From NCBI GenBank assembly GCA_963070105.1, contig OY718804.1:1037720-1101719 (forward strand): DNA of 64,000 nt, given 5' to 3'. The position numbers and the translations under genes were made by a program. The notes beneath the pieces are model-generated. The model saw only the letters and a program-made list of their open reading frames with translations, was not told the origin of the DNA and ran no database searches. Source of the DNA: Litomosoides sigmodontis (Eukaryota > Nematoda > Chromadorea > Rhabditida > Onchocercidae). Below, piece after piece: positions 13,543 through 26,800 of the stretch; position 1 is the first letter of the stretch; the number at the start of each line of letters is the position of its first letter.

Positions 13543-15063
13543 AGCAATTTTCGCTTTCTCTCTTTTTTTCATTTTTAACTTTTTTTCACTTCCTAATGTG
13601 TAATTTGATGGTTATTAGAGGTTTTATTTGCTAATTACTAGGAGTTCTTTTGTTTTTGAAAATCTTTGCTGAAATGCAATTATTCATATGATTTGCTGCG
13701 AAAAAAAAAATTACACAAATTATTTAAATGCATTCTCTAACAGTTGAAACTTCATCTTTCTCTTCGTTAGATCATTAAATCTTTCCTTAATAATTGAAAT
13801 TCTCATTGTATTCCTCCTTTCCTTCTTGTTTAAAAGAGTAAAGTGAATGGCACATTGCATGGAAGTGAACATTTGTTGCATCACTAATAAATTGCTTGCT
13901 TGCTATCGTTAAGTCTAAAATTAGTGAAAACAAAACTGCTACAGGCAGTGTTACAGCTTAGTTATAATGCTCAAGAATATTTCATTATTTTTTTTTGCGA
14001 TGAGAGTTATGAGGAGAGCAAAAAAAAAAATGAAAAATTCCGGTGATGGAAAGCAAAGCAAAATTCCGATACGTTCCACGTCTTTGTAATCAATTACCGA
14101 TCAATTGCAGAATGAAATGGACTAGAAAGATAGTATTAAATTATTTGAACTTTTCATCCAAAATTTAACAATACGCAGTACAGTATTTGTACTTCCTGTA
14201 CTGTAGTTAAAAAATGCAGCACTTGTGCATACGGTATTTGTACTTACACAAGTAATCACCTACTTGAGTTCCACTGATGTACCGTATGAATTCGAAAATG
14301 AACAAACTTCCGCAAATTTCATTGTTATTTACTTCATCTTTGCACAATTAATTTTACATTTTTTAACGTCACGTAAGTCTAAAAGTGAAAAAATCGATCA
14401 GCTAAATCTGACGTTTTCAGTGTTTTGCAATTTTACGCGTGCAAGATGCGAAATGGTAATTTCAACAGGGTAACATTGAAAAGCAAATTTCCAAAATTTC
14501 AACAGGGTAACACTGTAAGGCAAATTTCCAACAGAGATTAGAAATGGAATCGAAATTTAAATCTGTTTAATTCAACTCTCAATTTTTGTGCTTTTATCGC
14601 TAGTGCTAGTTTTCAATATTCGATATTAAATTTCTATTGATAATCGAGAAGTGATAACAAACTCGCATTGATAACCGATTGGTTACGTCAAAATATTTCA
14701 AAAAAGCGGTAAAAGTTAAGAAGACTGAAGTGATTTTTATGAATTTCTTCGCTTGACGAAACTAAGTAATTCATTCCTCTATGAATGCTCCATTTCCTAG
14801 TACATCGTATATGCAATGTTTAATTTCCATTTTAAATATTTTTTTAATTAAAAAAAAGGAGGCGCTGTAAATTATTAGTCTAAAAATCATTCATGCATAA
14901 TGAAAAAGTGGAAATTTTTCATGTTTCATAAGAAATTTGCATTTTTGCATTTACTCTGAAGCTTTCAGCAGAATATAGTTTGTATTAAAAATTTTTTTTG
15001 GCTTTAATTTAGCAAGAAATGAGAGTTATATTTTGCATTAATTTCGTGAAGCGTAATTATCTC

Positions 15064-15107
15064 ATTTGCTAGTGATAAATTAAATTATCAATTTATCACT
15101 AGCAAAT
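15064..15107. repeat. Perfect hairpin, 18-bp stem and 8-base loop
   Basis: ATTTGCTAGTGATAAATT at 15064-15081 is the exact reverse complement of 15090-15107, separated by AAATTATC. It lies in non-coding DNA about 1.5 kb downstream of the CAP gene. Confidence 0.8.
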
Positions 15108-16402
15108 TCCTCTTCTCTTCCGCTTTTTTGAAAATGAAATTACTGTGTAGTTTCGTAAATTTTTTTTCTTTAACGCAAATTGTAGAAATTAAATTGTATT
15201 TTTCATTGGAAGATGACAATGCGCAGCGTATGCATTTTTGGAAAACAAAAAGTTATTTGTAACAAATAAATGTTCTTAACTATTAGAATACCTTGCTTTT
15301 GTGCATTTCAAATTTGTTGTATTTAAAAATTTTTCAAGAAGTATGTGTAAGGTGTGAAAAAAGATTTAAGAATTTAAATGAACAACAAAGTGATGGAACA
15401 ATATGAAATGGCAAAAGCATTATGCAATGAAAAGTTCTTTGCTATCTCATGTTGCAAAATTTAATGAACTAATAACTGAAATGCTAAAAATTGAAAAATC
15501 ATAGGAATTTGAAGTCAAAATTGACAATATTTTGCATTTAAATGATAGTTGCGCTCTGTAGAGTATTTGTAATTTGTGAGCTAAAGAATAACATTAATGA
15601 GGTCAGGTAGATTAACAAGTTTTATAAATGTGACCTAATTTTACGAAGTATTCCCACTACACGTTTAAAACGAGAGAGAAGGAATTGATGACAAAGTGAA
15701 ATTTTCAAGTTGCAAAATTCATTCTGCATTTATTGCTACACTTTTGTTGCACTAATATTTAATAATTTAAATTGAAATTATAAGAAATGTTAGATGCCAA
15801 TAAAATGTATGTTGTAAACTATTGCGTTACAAATTTCATTAAAATAACAAAAAGTTTTTTTTTCACTGTCTTCTTGCATGCGTACAGTGCCTGAATACCG
15901 TTGGAATAGTGGTAAGTAAGTAATCGTAAATTTAGGAGGCTTAAAAATGCTAGAAAGTTGTAAAATTGCTTTTTTTTTAGTTCTATGAAATTTACAAAAG
16001 AAAATAACTCTTGTATGCCTAAAATGCAAAACAAAAAAAAAGTTTTAAAATAATACTCGGAAAGATTAATTTAAGTGATACGTATTTCTTGGTGAGAGTA
16101 GGTGTGAAATTTTAAGATCAAATAAGAATTTAATGTTATAAAACCTTTCAATTATTCATTTCTCACAATATTGGTGCATAAAATGAGAAAATTGCATATA
16201 AGTGATAAAATTACGTGACTAACAAGTGTCAATTACGTGACTAATAAATGCCACTGAAATTTTCAATTATTCATTTATCAGAATATTTGAAAATTTTACG
16301 CCAAAACTTGAAAGTAAAACGTGCTAGGATTATTTTTCGATAGTCTTTCCTAACAATTAATATTTATAGCAATTTTTTGCTTACTTCCTTCCTATGAAAA
16401 GG

Positions 16403-16405
<3 letters not shown>

Positions 16406-16446
<41 letters not shown>
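16406..16446. repeat. (GA)n dinucleotide microsatellite
   Basis: About 20 uninterrupted GA repeats. They create a Ser-Leu-rich spurious frame on the minus strand. Confidence 0.95.
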
Positions 16447-16448
<2 letters not shown>

Positions 16449-16660
16449 CGAGACCGGGAGAGACAGTAAATGGGTGGCGAAAAAACAAAACAGGATAGAT
16501 ACTGGGACGCGCAATTGTCGCAAAATCTATGCCGTTTCGTTGCTTTCCGACTTTTCATTCTTTCAATCCGTAAAAAAAATTTTATGCAAAATTTCCTTCG
16601 GAGGCATTCGTTCAACAAGGAAAATTAAAGAAAGCAAAAAGCAAAGATTATTTATTGAGC

Positions 16661-17057
16661 AAATAGTGGTGCCACTGATAAGAGTGATGGCGCTGAAAAC
16701 CGGTCCTAAAAATCCATCATTCTACAACAAATGAAATTATAAACTGCTTGATTAATTGATTGAGTATGAATTTTAATTTCATCAATTTATCCCGGTTTAT
16801 TATTCAAGTTCATTAGTTGTAAAATTTTGTGCATTACTTACTTATAATTTCATTCTCTCAATGGGTCGCATTACATCTAAATCAAACAAGTTATGGCATT
16901 CATTCAGTTTCTAGCAACTTTTAACCCTTCAATTTCACATTTTAGTTTTTTAATTGAACCGTATCTCATCGATTAGCTTTTAATAATCTCGAATCCTTCT
17001 CTTTTTTTAATTTTACAATCTGAAAGTTAATCACTCTTATCAGTGGCACCACTATTT
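16661..17057. mobile_element. Short foldback / MITE-like element with 28-bp terminal inverted repeats
   Basis: AAATAGTGGTGCCACTGATA and the next 8 bases (16661-16688) recur as a perfect reverse complement at 17030-17057. They enclose about 340 bp with no coding potential. The identity stops abruptly at both ends. I see no clear target-site duplication (left flank TTGAGC, right flank AACTTC), so a MITE is only one reading; a structured RNA or chance local inversion are others. Confidence 0.4.
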
Positions 17058-17876
17058 AACTTCGTGCTAAAAAAGATCTTTTGTAAAAATTTGCCATGAA
17101 AATATTTTAGCAAAAATAGTGCTATTTTAATTAAATGGCTTTTTTTTTAATTTCTACGCAAATTTTTAAGAGAAAAGGATTTTTTTCCATTCATTGTATG
17201 CGGTCGAAATAGTGTCATTTTACAATTCAGACATCATTAAATGTAATTAAAATGCAATTAAATTTCCTGATATGTGAAATTAAAAAAGACCGTTTGAAAG
17301 GGTAAATTTAATTTTAGAGAATGGATGAAATTTACTGACATCGATCGATGTTGCTACATTTAAATTATGGTTATCATTCGCCTGCTTGAACAATCAACAA
17401 CAACTGAACGCACATTTAACACATCGATCGAACGGAAGAATTCATCGGAGAAGGACGAAGGAAAGCAATGTTGGTGAATGATTGCCTAATTAAATTAAAA
17501 TTAGCTTGGAAAGTAGTCAATTAATTTTGCGTAAAATTGCTGAATGTGAAAATTTTTAACAAAATTTTTTAAATTTGTTTGATTTCAAAGAAAAGACAAA
17601 ACTGTTAGAAATAAAGAATTATGTTGAAAAAATTTTTGAAAATTTTACAATAAGCGTGTGCTATTCAGTAAAACCCTCAAAGCTAAAATTAACCAAATGG
17701 AAATCTCGATAATATCTTAAAAAATTAATACATTTTCATTAGTAAAAATCAGTAATTAAATTGAATTGAATCAATAAAAAGTAGAAATTACATTAAGTAA
17801 TGCTTTTCAAATTAAACATGCATGGTAATTAATGCACACGATTAGATAGGAGTGATAATTCGTAATTTAAATTCAG

Positions 17877-18955
17877 ATAATAATGTGTTAGAAGATATCG
17901 ACGATGATTTGTCATACTTGAATTGTCGACTTCTGATTCCATCGTCCATTTTTGCGACGATTAGTTTAACCGCTATTTTAATTGGTCCGGCTATGGGTCA
18001 CTTTTATGATATTAAACAACGAGAAGATGGAACTATACCATCTTGGTTATCTGCATCAGGCTGGTACTCAAAATATTGCCCGGTTAGCTATTAAATTTAA
18101 ATGAAAATTTCAAAAATGCGTTAATTAAATAATTTTAAACTTTAGCTAAAGGAAAACAAAGGCAAAATTAATCCGTAAATGCTAAATTAAAAAAATTTTT
18201 TAAAAATATGCAAAAAAAACGTTTTAATTGAAAACAATATTTTGCATCATTTTTTGTGTAATAAAAAAATAAAGAAATAAAATTAAATTTTAATGTACGG
18301 AAAAAAAACCGGTCGTATAAATGGAAAGTCATGTTGTAGAATTTTACGCTAACAACAGTACCTGACCGGTATTTGCCGTCAGTGCTACGTCTGCTTGAGC
18401 TTACCGTACACGCAAATGTTTCATTTCGTATTGCAATTTGCATTCCAACATCACTTCGACTATTTCAAAGCTATTTAAATGCAACAGTTAATGGGTATTT
18501 TTGTCCGAACAACAGCGAATGGTTGTGGTATCGTTGGTGCAACAATGTTGTGCCAATTTTACTTTTATTTGAAATTTTTTTCTCCACCGTTTTCTCAATC
18601 AATACCATTCGTCAAGACTGTCAGAGTAAGCTCCTTTGTCTAATTTTTTTTTTATTATTTTAAAAAAATTAATAAAAAAGTAAAATTGTTGTTCAGCTTT
18701 CTTTTCATTTCATTAATTAATGCTAAGAACTGAAAAGGTTCATTTGAACAAATTGTAATAAATTGAAAAGATATGAATAAGCTTTTTTTCTTTAAATACT
18801 TCAAAATTATTGATTTTATAAATATTAAAAAATTCTTTAATATTCAATTTTTAGTTTTACATAAAATATCGTTTAATTTATTTATAATTAGCGCTCTGTT
18901 GCACATGATCACGTGTTCCGTTGTAACAGTTTATCGAAAACGTCGAAAGTTTGAG
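17877..18955 (+). CDS. PGAP2-like (Frag1/DRAM/Sfk1 family) membrane protein, partial model
   Basis: PGAP2 is a Golgi/ER membrane protein that acts in GPI-anchor lipid remodelling. Three joined exons fit in phase: 17877-18082, 18340-18625 and 18855-18955. The first carries a membrane helix (IPSSIFATISLTAILIGPAM). The second has the family motif VPDRYLPSV, equivalent to the VPNYLPSV of animal PGAP2, then further hydrophobic stretches (VVPILLLFEIFFSTVFSI). The third reads LHKISFNLFIISALLHMITC followed by the basic VYRKRRKFE, matching the family's IHEN...HMLLTC segment. No ATG is in frame before the first helix, so at least one upstream exon is missing. The last 80-100 residues, which should hold two more helices, were not found downstream within the window. 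The gene may have distant exons or may be truncated. Confidence 0.65.
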
Positions 18956-21900
18956 GTGCACACTGTTTCATTTCTTTTTATTTTTTGTTACTACAATAAT
19001 AGTTTTAAACATTTAACATTTCAACATAAAAATTTTAATTGTTAACTAAATTTCAAAATTTTTCGAAAATTCTATTTTACATTCATTGTTATTATCGGCG
19101 GTTTTCGAACGAATTCATATTAAGCAATTGTAAATGTGAGGGAAGCATAAATGCTGATTAATTTTAAGACATTTAAAATAGAAGAATTTTAGGTATTGAG
19201 AAGTGAGAGCTCAATTTTTCTCATTAATTTTTTTTCGAAAGAAAAATTCCTATGACGCATTTTTGCCGATCAATTTAGTACAATCTCTTACATTTTCAAA
19301 ATATTTAAAGGATCAATTGAACATCACCCTTAAATAACTTATGTCGTATTTTGAGGTAATTGATAAGATATGTGTTTTAATTAAATTACTATCATCGATT
19401 GCGTTTGGCGTGGTGTCACCACAAGTGACACTTTTTCACAATAAATTTATCGATTCGCCGGCATGTCACTGCTACGGTTTGATTAGATTTATTTTAATTA
19501 GCAGCTAATTACTGGCTTATTAGAGAGCAATAGGCCATTAATTGACTTTATCATCCAATTTGATAAGAAATCAACAAATTAGCTTGCTGACTTACTTTGT
19601 TATTCAGTTAGGTCAACTAACCTTATGCTTTAACTTGATAAGTAAAGAATGCCGGCAATAAGTAATTCGAAATTGTTGCTAACTGTTTTTCGATTAGAAT
19701 CGATACAAATTAAACTTTTCCAACGACATAACTATGAAAAGATAAGAAAATTAGAGAACAATAATTTCAAGTTCAATTTCAATTTTACTTGAGCCATTAC
19801 ATTAGGTATGCACTTATGTGCATTTTAGTAAAGCAATAACGTGAGCAAAAAAGTAGCATTATTAAATTTGATTAAATTTTAAGCTTCAAATTCGATAAAT
19901 TTACAAATTCCCACTTTTTTTTAAAGCATTTTTTAGTGCCACCATATCATGCATTATGTGAATATGTACTAATTGCTTCTAACGCTCTGTACCATCTAAC
20001 AATGATCATCGACACGCGCAATTTGAGGTTGCTACATTTATCTTTTAAAACATCAAACTGCAATTCCTGTAATTTTTGGTTTTAAAAAAAAATTTTTAAA
20101 TAATTTTTTTTGAGTGCAAACTTTATTTAAAAAATGAATCTTAAGCAATAATAACTATTAGAATTACTTTTTTTTCTAACTTTCAGGTTTCTTATGTGTC
20201 CACGTGTGTGCTCAGGTGAGTGTGAACCGATGAATCCAGCAAATTTTCAAAAAGGTGGAAAATTTGAGCATTGTCGGTCACAAAATCATATAAGCAAAAA
20301 ACAGCTAATGTATAAAAATATGGAAGTGAAAGAAACGAAATTTTGATATTTCATTTAAATTTTATTAATCCTAAGTGAGTAGCCTCTGTCTGTGGTATTC
20401 ATTTGTTCTATTCCGAAATAACGTATTGTAGAGAGAATTTGAAATTGAAACAGTAAAATTTTTGAAAGAACGGTAAAAGATAAAAATTACGCAAATTTGA
20501 AATAGCAAAAAAAAATTGTAAACCAATCCAACAATTTAATTTTAATATCATTTTAAGACAATATCTATAGGATAAGCCTAAATTAATAATTAGGACTACT
20601 TAGGATGAAAAAGATTTCACTTCATTTCAAATATATGCAAAATAATCGTTTGATCCATGAATGCAACAATCTGTAAGCTAAACTAAACGAAATGGAAACG
20701 AAGTGATAATACGATAAGCGATTATTCGATCATTTTTATATTTTCATTAAAATTGATGATCATTTTTGCATTTTATTTTTGATGATCAGTTTTATATTTT
20801 CATTGCAAATAAATTTCAGAAATACAAAAAGTTGCTAAAAAAAAAACCTTTCCAATAATTCATGTAGGCGCAAATAAATCTAATGTCATGTGAAATTGAA
20901 AAATTTTTAAAAGAATTCACCAAACCACTTAATGTTGTGAATTGTCACGTTCTGGCTGCTATCGTTTGCCAGAAGCGTTCTGATTCTGCTCACCAAATTG
21001 CTGATGTTGAAGAGTACTGGTCGTAAATGCGTCAGAAATCAGGTTAAAAATTTTTATCTGCGCTACAGCATAATAGAACTGGCGGTTTAAACCAAATAGC
21101 GATGTAGTTAATCTAACAACAACAACAAAACGCGCACGATACTGGTACGTGAAAAAGGGCATGATGAGATACGTGACATTTGGAGGAACGTACGTGGTAT
21201 TTGGAGGAACTACCGAATCGGTAGCACAGAAGGTGAACACGAATGATAATTTACATTTGAGTGAGAATTAGTTGGATAAGAATGTTAGATGTGATTGGAT
21301 TATCGAATCAGTTTTTTATTTTTAGTTCTAAGTGAACCGATTTCTCAACACTGAATTTCACAGGGAAATTTTCACTAAGCTCTGAATTTTGGAAAGAAAT
21401 TTCATCGCCAAAATTCTGAGCTTAATGAATTTGCATAAATTTCAATCATTCTAATAAATGAAGCAAGAAACAACCAAAAATATTCATATATTAAGTAAAC
21501 ACTTAATTTGAACTTTGTGAAACGCAAAAAATGGGCAACCAACTTGTAATTCATATTAAAATTACAATACTACTAAATTATATTAAGCAATATATAGACT
21601 TAACACTTCTAAATTTTTTAAATTTAAAGAACTAAAATATGTATGTTAATTGAGGAAGTCTTTCAAAAATTTCCAATTAAGCAAAACTTTGCATACAACA
21701 TACAGTCATTCAGTTTATATGAAAAAAAATAATACAATTAATTAAATTACTGCTAAATAAATCTAGGAAAAAAACACTATTAAAAACATAATATCTCATT
21801 CTAAAGTTGGTACACAATCTAAGCAATAAGTTACAATATATAAGATAGTTAAAAAATATGAAAAAAAAGTTTTTGAACAGAAGATTATAGACGATTAAAA

Positions 21901-22299
21901 AAACACACTCACACACAAAACATGTAACATCTGAACAGAATTAATCAAACTAAAAAATGCAACGGAATTCAGAGTTCCTTCACAAGCATACAACTTTTGA
22001 CCACAGTTAGTAGCACAGTACTTATGTATAATAATAGATTGCACACTTAACGCCCTGCATCACTCATTACATACTTTGAATTCAACTATTTTCAAACTAA
22101 ATTATTTCAAAATGCTAAAAAAAACAGAAATGAATTTCACGAAACAAAATACAAGTATGTGGAAAAAAATTGAAAAATTAGGGTAACATCAAATATTGAA
22201 ATTGAAAAAGAAAGTGTCAAAAAAAGATCGGAATTATTTGAAGAAAAAAAAAACAATGTTAAACAATCAAGAAGTGTTGCTTGCATCGTTCAGGGCGTA
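18956..22299. other. Region without a recognised gene
   Basis: I searched the plus strand for the missing C-terminal PGAP2 exons and found none I trust. A 29-base candidate exon between TTTCAG and GTGAGTG (20188-20216) has good splice borders but no family match. The only long frame is the minus-strand one listed next. Confidence 0.4.
20959..21240 (-). CDS. Uncharacterised open frame, possible exon
   Basis: This 93-codon frame is less AT-biased than its surroundings. It contains a short internal repeat (PPNTTYVPPNVTY) with two N-glycosylation-type sites, followed by hydrophobic residues. An acceptor-like TCGGTAG lies near its 5' end. I do not recognise a family and see no neighbouring exon, so it may be an isolated exon, a decayed repeat or chance. 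Confidence 0.22.
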   Translation of the reverse strand: MFTFCATDSVVPPNTTYVPPNVTYLIMPFFTYQYRARFVVVVRLTTSLFGLNRQFYYAVAQIKIFNLISDAFTTSTLQHQQFGEQNQNASGKR

Positions 22300-23661
22300 T
22301 GACATTTCTTGATCAATTTCATTGATTCCGCTCAAAAACTGAGCGCTTCGTCCGTCTTTCATTCATCACGACGGTACATGCTCTGGGACATCAATCGAGA
22401 ACATGAAGCTTCACGGCAACTGTCCTATGCTCGACTTCGAATCCCGATGGGATGAGGTAACGACCACAACAAGTGAAGAAGCCTGAAAATATACACATAA
22501 TTAAGGAACGTGATAGCCAGTCTCTATACGAGACGAATACACTAAAGTTTTTCAAAAACTAACTGACAATTGAGCTTCAAATACTTACCATCCTGCTTGT
22601 GCACCTTCAATGTGCGAACTCGACATCCTCTAACGTTTCGAACTACCTGCCGCAGATACCGCACACTGAAAGTAGGTCCGTTACTATCCGTCATCAGAAA
22701 CCGTTATCGTTCTTTGTTTCGAAAAAAAAATAAGCTAAAATACGGTGAATTCATTAATGAGATTACAACTATGTATTTATTAATAGAATTACCGATATTT
22801 GCATTTCTTTCTTCTTGAACAATCGTGTACGGTTGTGTCCACGGCACTCCGCAATTGCTGCAGAAGATCGCCCTAAATCTTCGGGGTGAAACACTTCCGA
22901 TATTGTCGCAGCCACATCTTTGTTTGTATAGCAGGAACCGGGAATATAACTGTCATTGTCCTTCTGAAACTAAATTTAAATTTATCAACAATTATCTATT
23001 CAATATGATTAGTGAAAATCACTGCTTCCACAGTCTCGTCCCTATACGCTAAAGTAAAACTTACAAGATAAATTGTCGGACTTCCTCCTCCGGTTCCTCA
23101 GTACCAATCGTCTCCATTGCTGACACCGGCTTCTCAGCTTTTTCTTTCCCATCTTCTGGCAGACAGGTCAACTTCACTGCCATCTACCACTCATCCCTAT
23201 CATCGGACAGCGGTGCCGTCATCCACTCGTTATTACCATCGCTTTCCGGCAACGATGACCACTCTGCCGCCGATAGCCATATTCTTCTGATTGCCGCTTC
23301 TGAGATACCGGCTGCTCCTCCTCCACTTCTCGTTGGGCATTTCGCCCTTCACGCTTCACCAACCTCCTCTTCACCTCCGCCAAGCGGATGCATTACTGTT
23401 TTCAGTGCTAATTTCATTACGTGGAAACATCAAAACTCCGCCCACTACTGCATTCACTACCTCTAACTTAAATTTAAGCTACTCAGTTATTTTGCTTATA
23501 TCAAATCAAACAATAGCAGCAGTACAGATTTTAAAAATTATTAAAAAATTACAACGAAGCAATTAATTAATTACCTGCTCTTTTTCCGCTATGAATTCCC
23601 GTAACGCATTGTGCATTACAGCATTGTTCTCCAATATCCGGCAGCACCGGATCATCTCCAT
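22300..23661 (-). pseudogene. Decayed copy of the zinc-finger gene found in the inverted repeat
   Basis: On the minus strand five exon relics follow the order and splice phases of the intact genes at 32-34 and 36.6-38.3 kb. Exon 1 (23661-23575) starts MEMIRCCRILENN and ends at a GTAATT donor. Exon 2 (about 23400-23050) is charged (RLAEVKRRLVKREGRNAQRE) and ends EEEVRQFI at a GTAAGT donor, equivalent to EEIREIV. Exon 3 lies at about 22965-22820. Exon 4 (22678-22601) is finger one, CGICGR then a TAG stop, with a one-base deletion; its first His is replaced by Arg. Exon 5 (22482-22300) starts GFFTCCGRYLIPSG after TTTCAG, equivalent to [15 protein letters not shown]. Stops, a deletion and a lost zinc ligand mark it as non-functional. 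The match to the intact genes is at residue and splice-position level. Confidence 0.75.
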
Positions 23662-23847
23662 TGAGCAGAAACATTCAGCAAAATTTAGCAAACATGCTAA
23701 AACTGTAAAATAAAACAGAAAGCACGTAACGATTCAAGTTCACGAAATACTGCCATTGAGTCATTCCGGTTCACGTGAAACGCGTGTTTTACATTGCACA
23801 CTACCTACCTATTGCAGGATGTCTCTCAGATATCGAGTATATTGTTT

Positions 23848-23869
23848 TATATATATATATATATATATC
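23848..23869. repeat. (TA)n microsatellite
   Basis: About eleven uninterrupted TA dinucleotides. Confidence 0.95.
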
Positions 23870-26800
23870 TGACGTAGAAGATCATTCATATTAAAATCCA
23901 TTAAAAAGTACTCGTAGTACTTACACACACGTGAGTTAGATTGACTGTTTAGTGATAAGTGCGGCAAAAAGTAACATTTCACGTCTGCCAACCTATCAAT
24001 CAATCACCGCAGCGATCATCCATTTCAGACTGCTCGTCTACTACATCGAAAGAATGTTACGTTTAGTTTAGCGTAGTGCAATGATAAATTATCGGCAAAA
24101 GAAAAAAACAAAAAAAGTAGGATCAGTTATTGAAGTAAAAATTACACTAAAAATTGCTGATCGACAATTGGAAATTAAACCACAAAAGTGATTTTTCGAA
24201 AGATTTTATTAGAAATTGAGTACGAAAATTTGCTCATTTTTTCAATAAATTCTAATACAAAATAATAAAGTAAGCGGAATGTTCAAAAGATGTGTTTATT
24301 TTTTGGACAAATTAATCAATGGAAAAAATTTCTTTTTTGATTTTATTAATTATTTTAAAAACAGTAAGGAAAAAAGGATGAGTAAAAATTACAAGTCATA
24401 CGCATATAGTAGTAGTGTTACGTGTGTAATTACACGTATGAAATATATTTACGTGTAAAACGCTTTTTTGGTGCGTCTATGTGATGCAAAAATTTGCTTA
24501 GTAAAAATGCAAATGTCATAAATCGCCAATGACATAAGTTTTTTATGAAAAAATTTTTAAAGTAATCCTTTTAATTAGTGATAAATGTTTTATTACAGGT
24601 GAAGCAGGTGATTAGCACATTAAACGAAGTACATCTACCAAAGAGTTAAATTTAGTAATTTGAAATAGTAGAAATGCATTTGTCATTAAATATTCAAAAG
24701 CGAAAACATTCTAATAGTAAATTATGCGGAAAATTAACTTTATGCAATGTTTGAAATTTTCACGTAAAACTGTAATAAATAATTTTCAAAAGATGAAAAT
24801 AAAGAGACGCATTGATGCTACATTTGAAATTAATAGCAATAGTAGCACAAATGAAACGTAAAAAATAATTTGTTAAAAAAACAAAAGAACAGCGAATATT
24901 AAATTATTCAATAATTATTACCTGCCAACAACCATTTAAAAAATTTTTCCTGTTGAAAAAAATTAGAAGCAAAAAAGAAACGAACGAGAGAGAAATAGTA
25001 TTAGTAATTACTGGTAGTGCTACTACTTATGGTGCTACTTTCTTTTTCTTTTATTTTCAAAAAAATTTAAAATTTTGTTCCTGAAATTTAACTATGGAAT
25101 GTTACAGTATTAAAGACGCGAGCATTAGAAAAAAAGCAAACTTAAAAAAAAGTAAAACATTTACGCTTGTTTTTCTCTCGCCCACTCTCTCTTTCTCCCT
25201 TCCTCTCGTCCCCTTTTCTTTTCTCTATCGCTTTCTCTTGCTAGTAGTAATCATGTTTCGGAGGAGAAAAGCAAAAAAAAATGCTTTTTTGTGCGTAAAT
25301 AATTACGGTTAAATTTGAAGATGAACAGTGCCGGAAATGCTCAAAGACTAAATTTGCAAATGAAATGCTCCTAAAATGGTTTGCTGTTCTTTTCTCTTTT
25401 TTTTCGTTCATTTTTACTCCTTCACTTTATAGTTTTACTGGAAACAAGTTTAAATTTTAACACATAAAAAGGACTCAATTCGATGAGCATTGGCTCTATT
25501 GGTTGTTGCTAAATAATCGGCGCAACGATTTTGTTCCATAATTTTTTTTTATCGGTTAGCTTTGATGATAGACAACTTGCAAGCATTTACTTTTTGGCAC
25601 ATTTTTTTCTTTCTTTACTCATTCAAAAATCATTGCGCGAAATTAAAATATTTCCACTGAAAATAGTGTTTTCTCATTAAAAAAAAATAAATTTTTCCAA
25701 AAATAACACTTTTCCATTTTTTTTCCACAAGCACCATTATCAATTTGTTTCATTTGTAATATTCCAATTAGAAGCTACATGAAAAATTAACTAATTAATT
25801 ACTAACATTGATAATTAAGCGCTTAAGTGAACAACTATCAAATTGCAAATTAGTATTTCTGTTATGAAGGAACTAATCTAAGGGCATACACAAAAATTAA
25901 GAACTTATTATGCATCAATTAAATGGTTAATTCAATGCATATTAAATTGCAAATTTTTACGCATTAAAAAAAATCATTCCAATTAAAAAAACAGTTATGT
26001 GTAAAAATTTTCGAATTAAAAAATTGAAAATTTAAATTTACTTTAGGAATGTTTTTTGTTTATTTAAATGGTTTTCCATCGAACACTGTAATTACGACAA
26101 TTTTTACCTATTTGCTTTATCTTCAATCCGATCTATGCTAATATACTCTAAACTAAGATATTTATCCTACCGCTTTCAAACCTATAAATTAGTTAACCTA
26201 TTAATTAATTTTTTTCTTTCCCTTTGCTGCTATCATATTGCTCACAGTATAACTTTTGCTTAGTAATTCTGTTTGCAAATTGTTTTTAATCATTTAATCA
26301 TAATGAAGAATGTTTCGGTTCCACATGCTGCACTCATTCATCGCTCTTCCTACATCCTTTCCAAAGGAATTCAAGTTTTGATAAAATTTCATTTTGTGGC
26401 TACATATATATACGTGGATTTTGTGCTTATGCATACACGTAAAACACGTAAACTTTTTTAAGCTTAAACTTACGTCAATGTTTACAATTTATTTTTACAT
26501 TTTCTAAAATAATTTTTATCATTACCACACAAAAGTATTGTAGAGTATGATTTTCATTCCATGCATCATTCGTACAGGGAGTGAGAGAGACTTAGCTTAG
26601 TTTATTCAAAACTAAGCTGTTGCTAATCCGTTGTTTATTATTGTTAATTTCAATAATCATTTCTATTAAATGTCGCAAATCATTTATCATATGATAAATA
26701 ATAAACCAACGTTAAACTTACCACAAATATTGCATTGATCACATTAATTAAAAAATTTCATATTTAATGAGTACTGAATTTGATCTCATATTTAATGAGT

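Larger units (their letters stand above)
13543..17876. other. Intergenic region with foldback sequences, no gene recognised
   Basis: Open frames here are short, lack splice context and have AT-driven composition. Structured elements inside (hairpin, GA run, foldback) are listed separately. The upstream exon(s) of the PGAP2-like gene probably lie in the last part, but I could not fix them. Confidence 0.45.

Noticed and set aside
16364..16734. Ser/Leu-rich minus frame and Lys-rich plus frame around the GA repeat
   Set aside because: The first is produced by the (GA)n run; the second overlaps the foldback element end and has no splice context.
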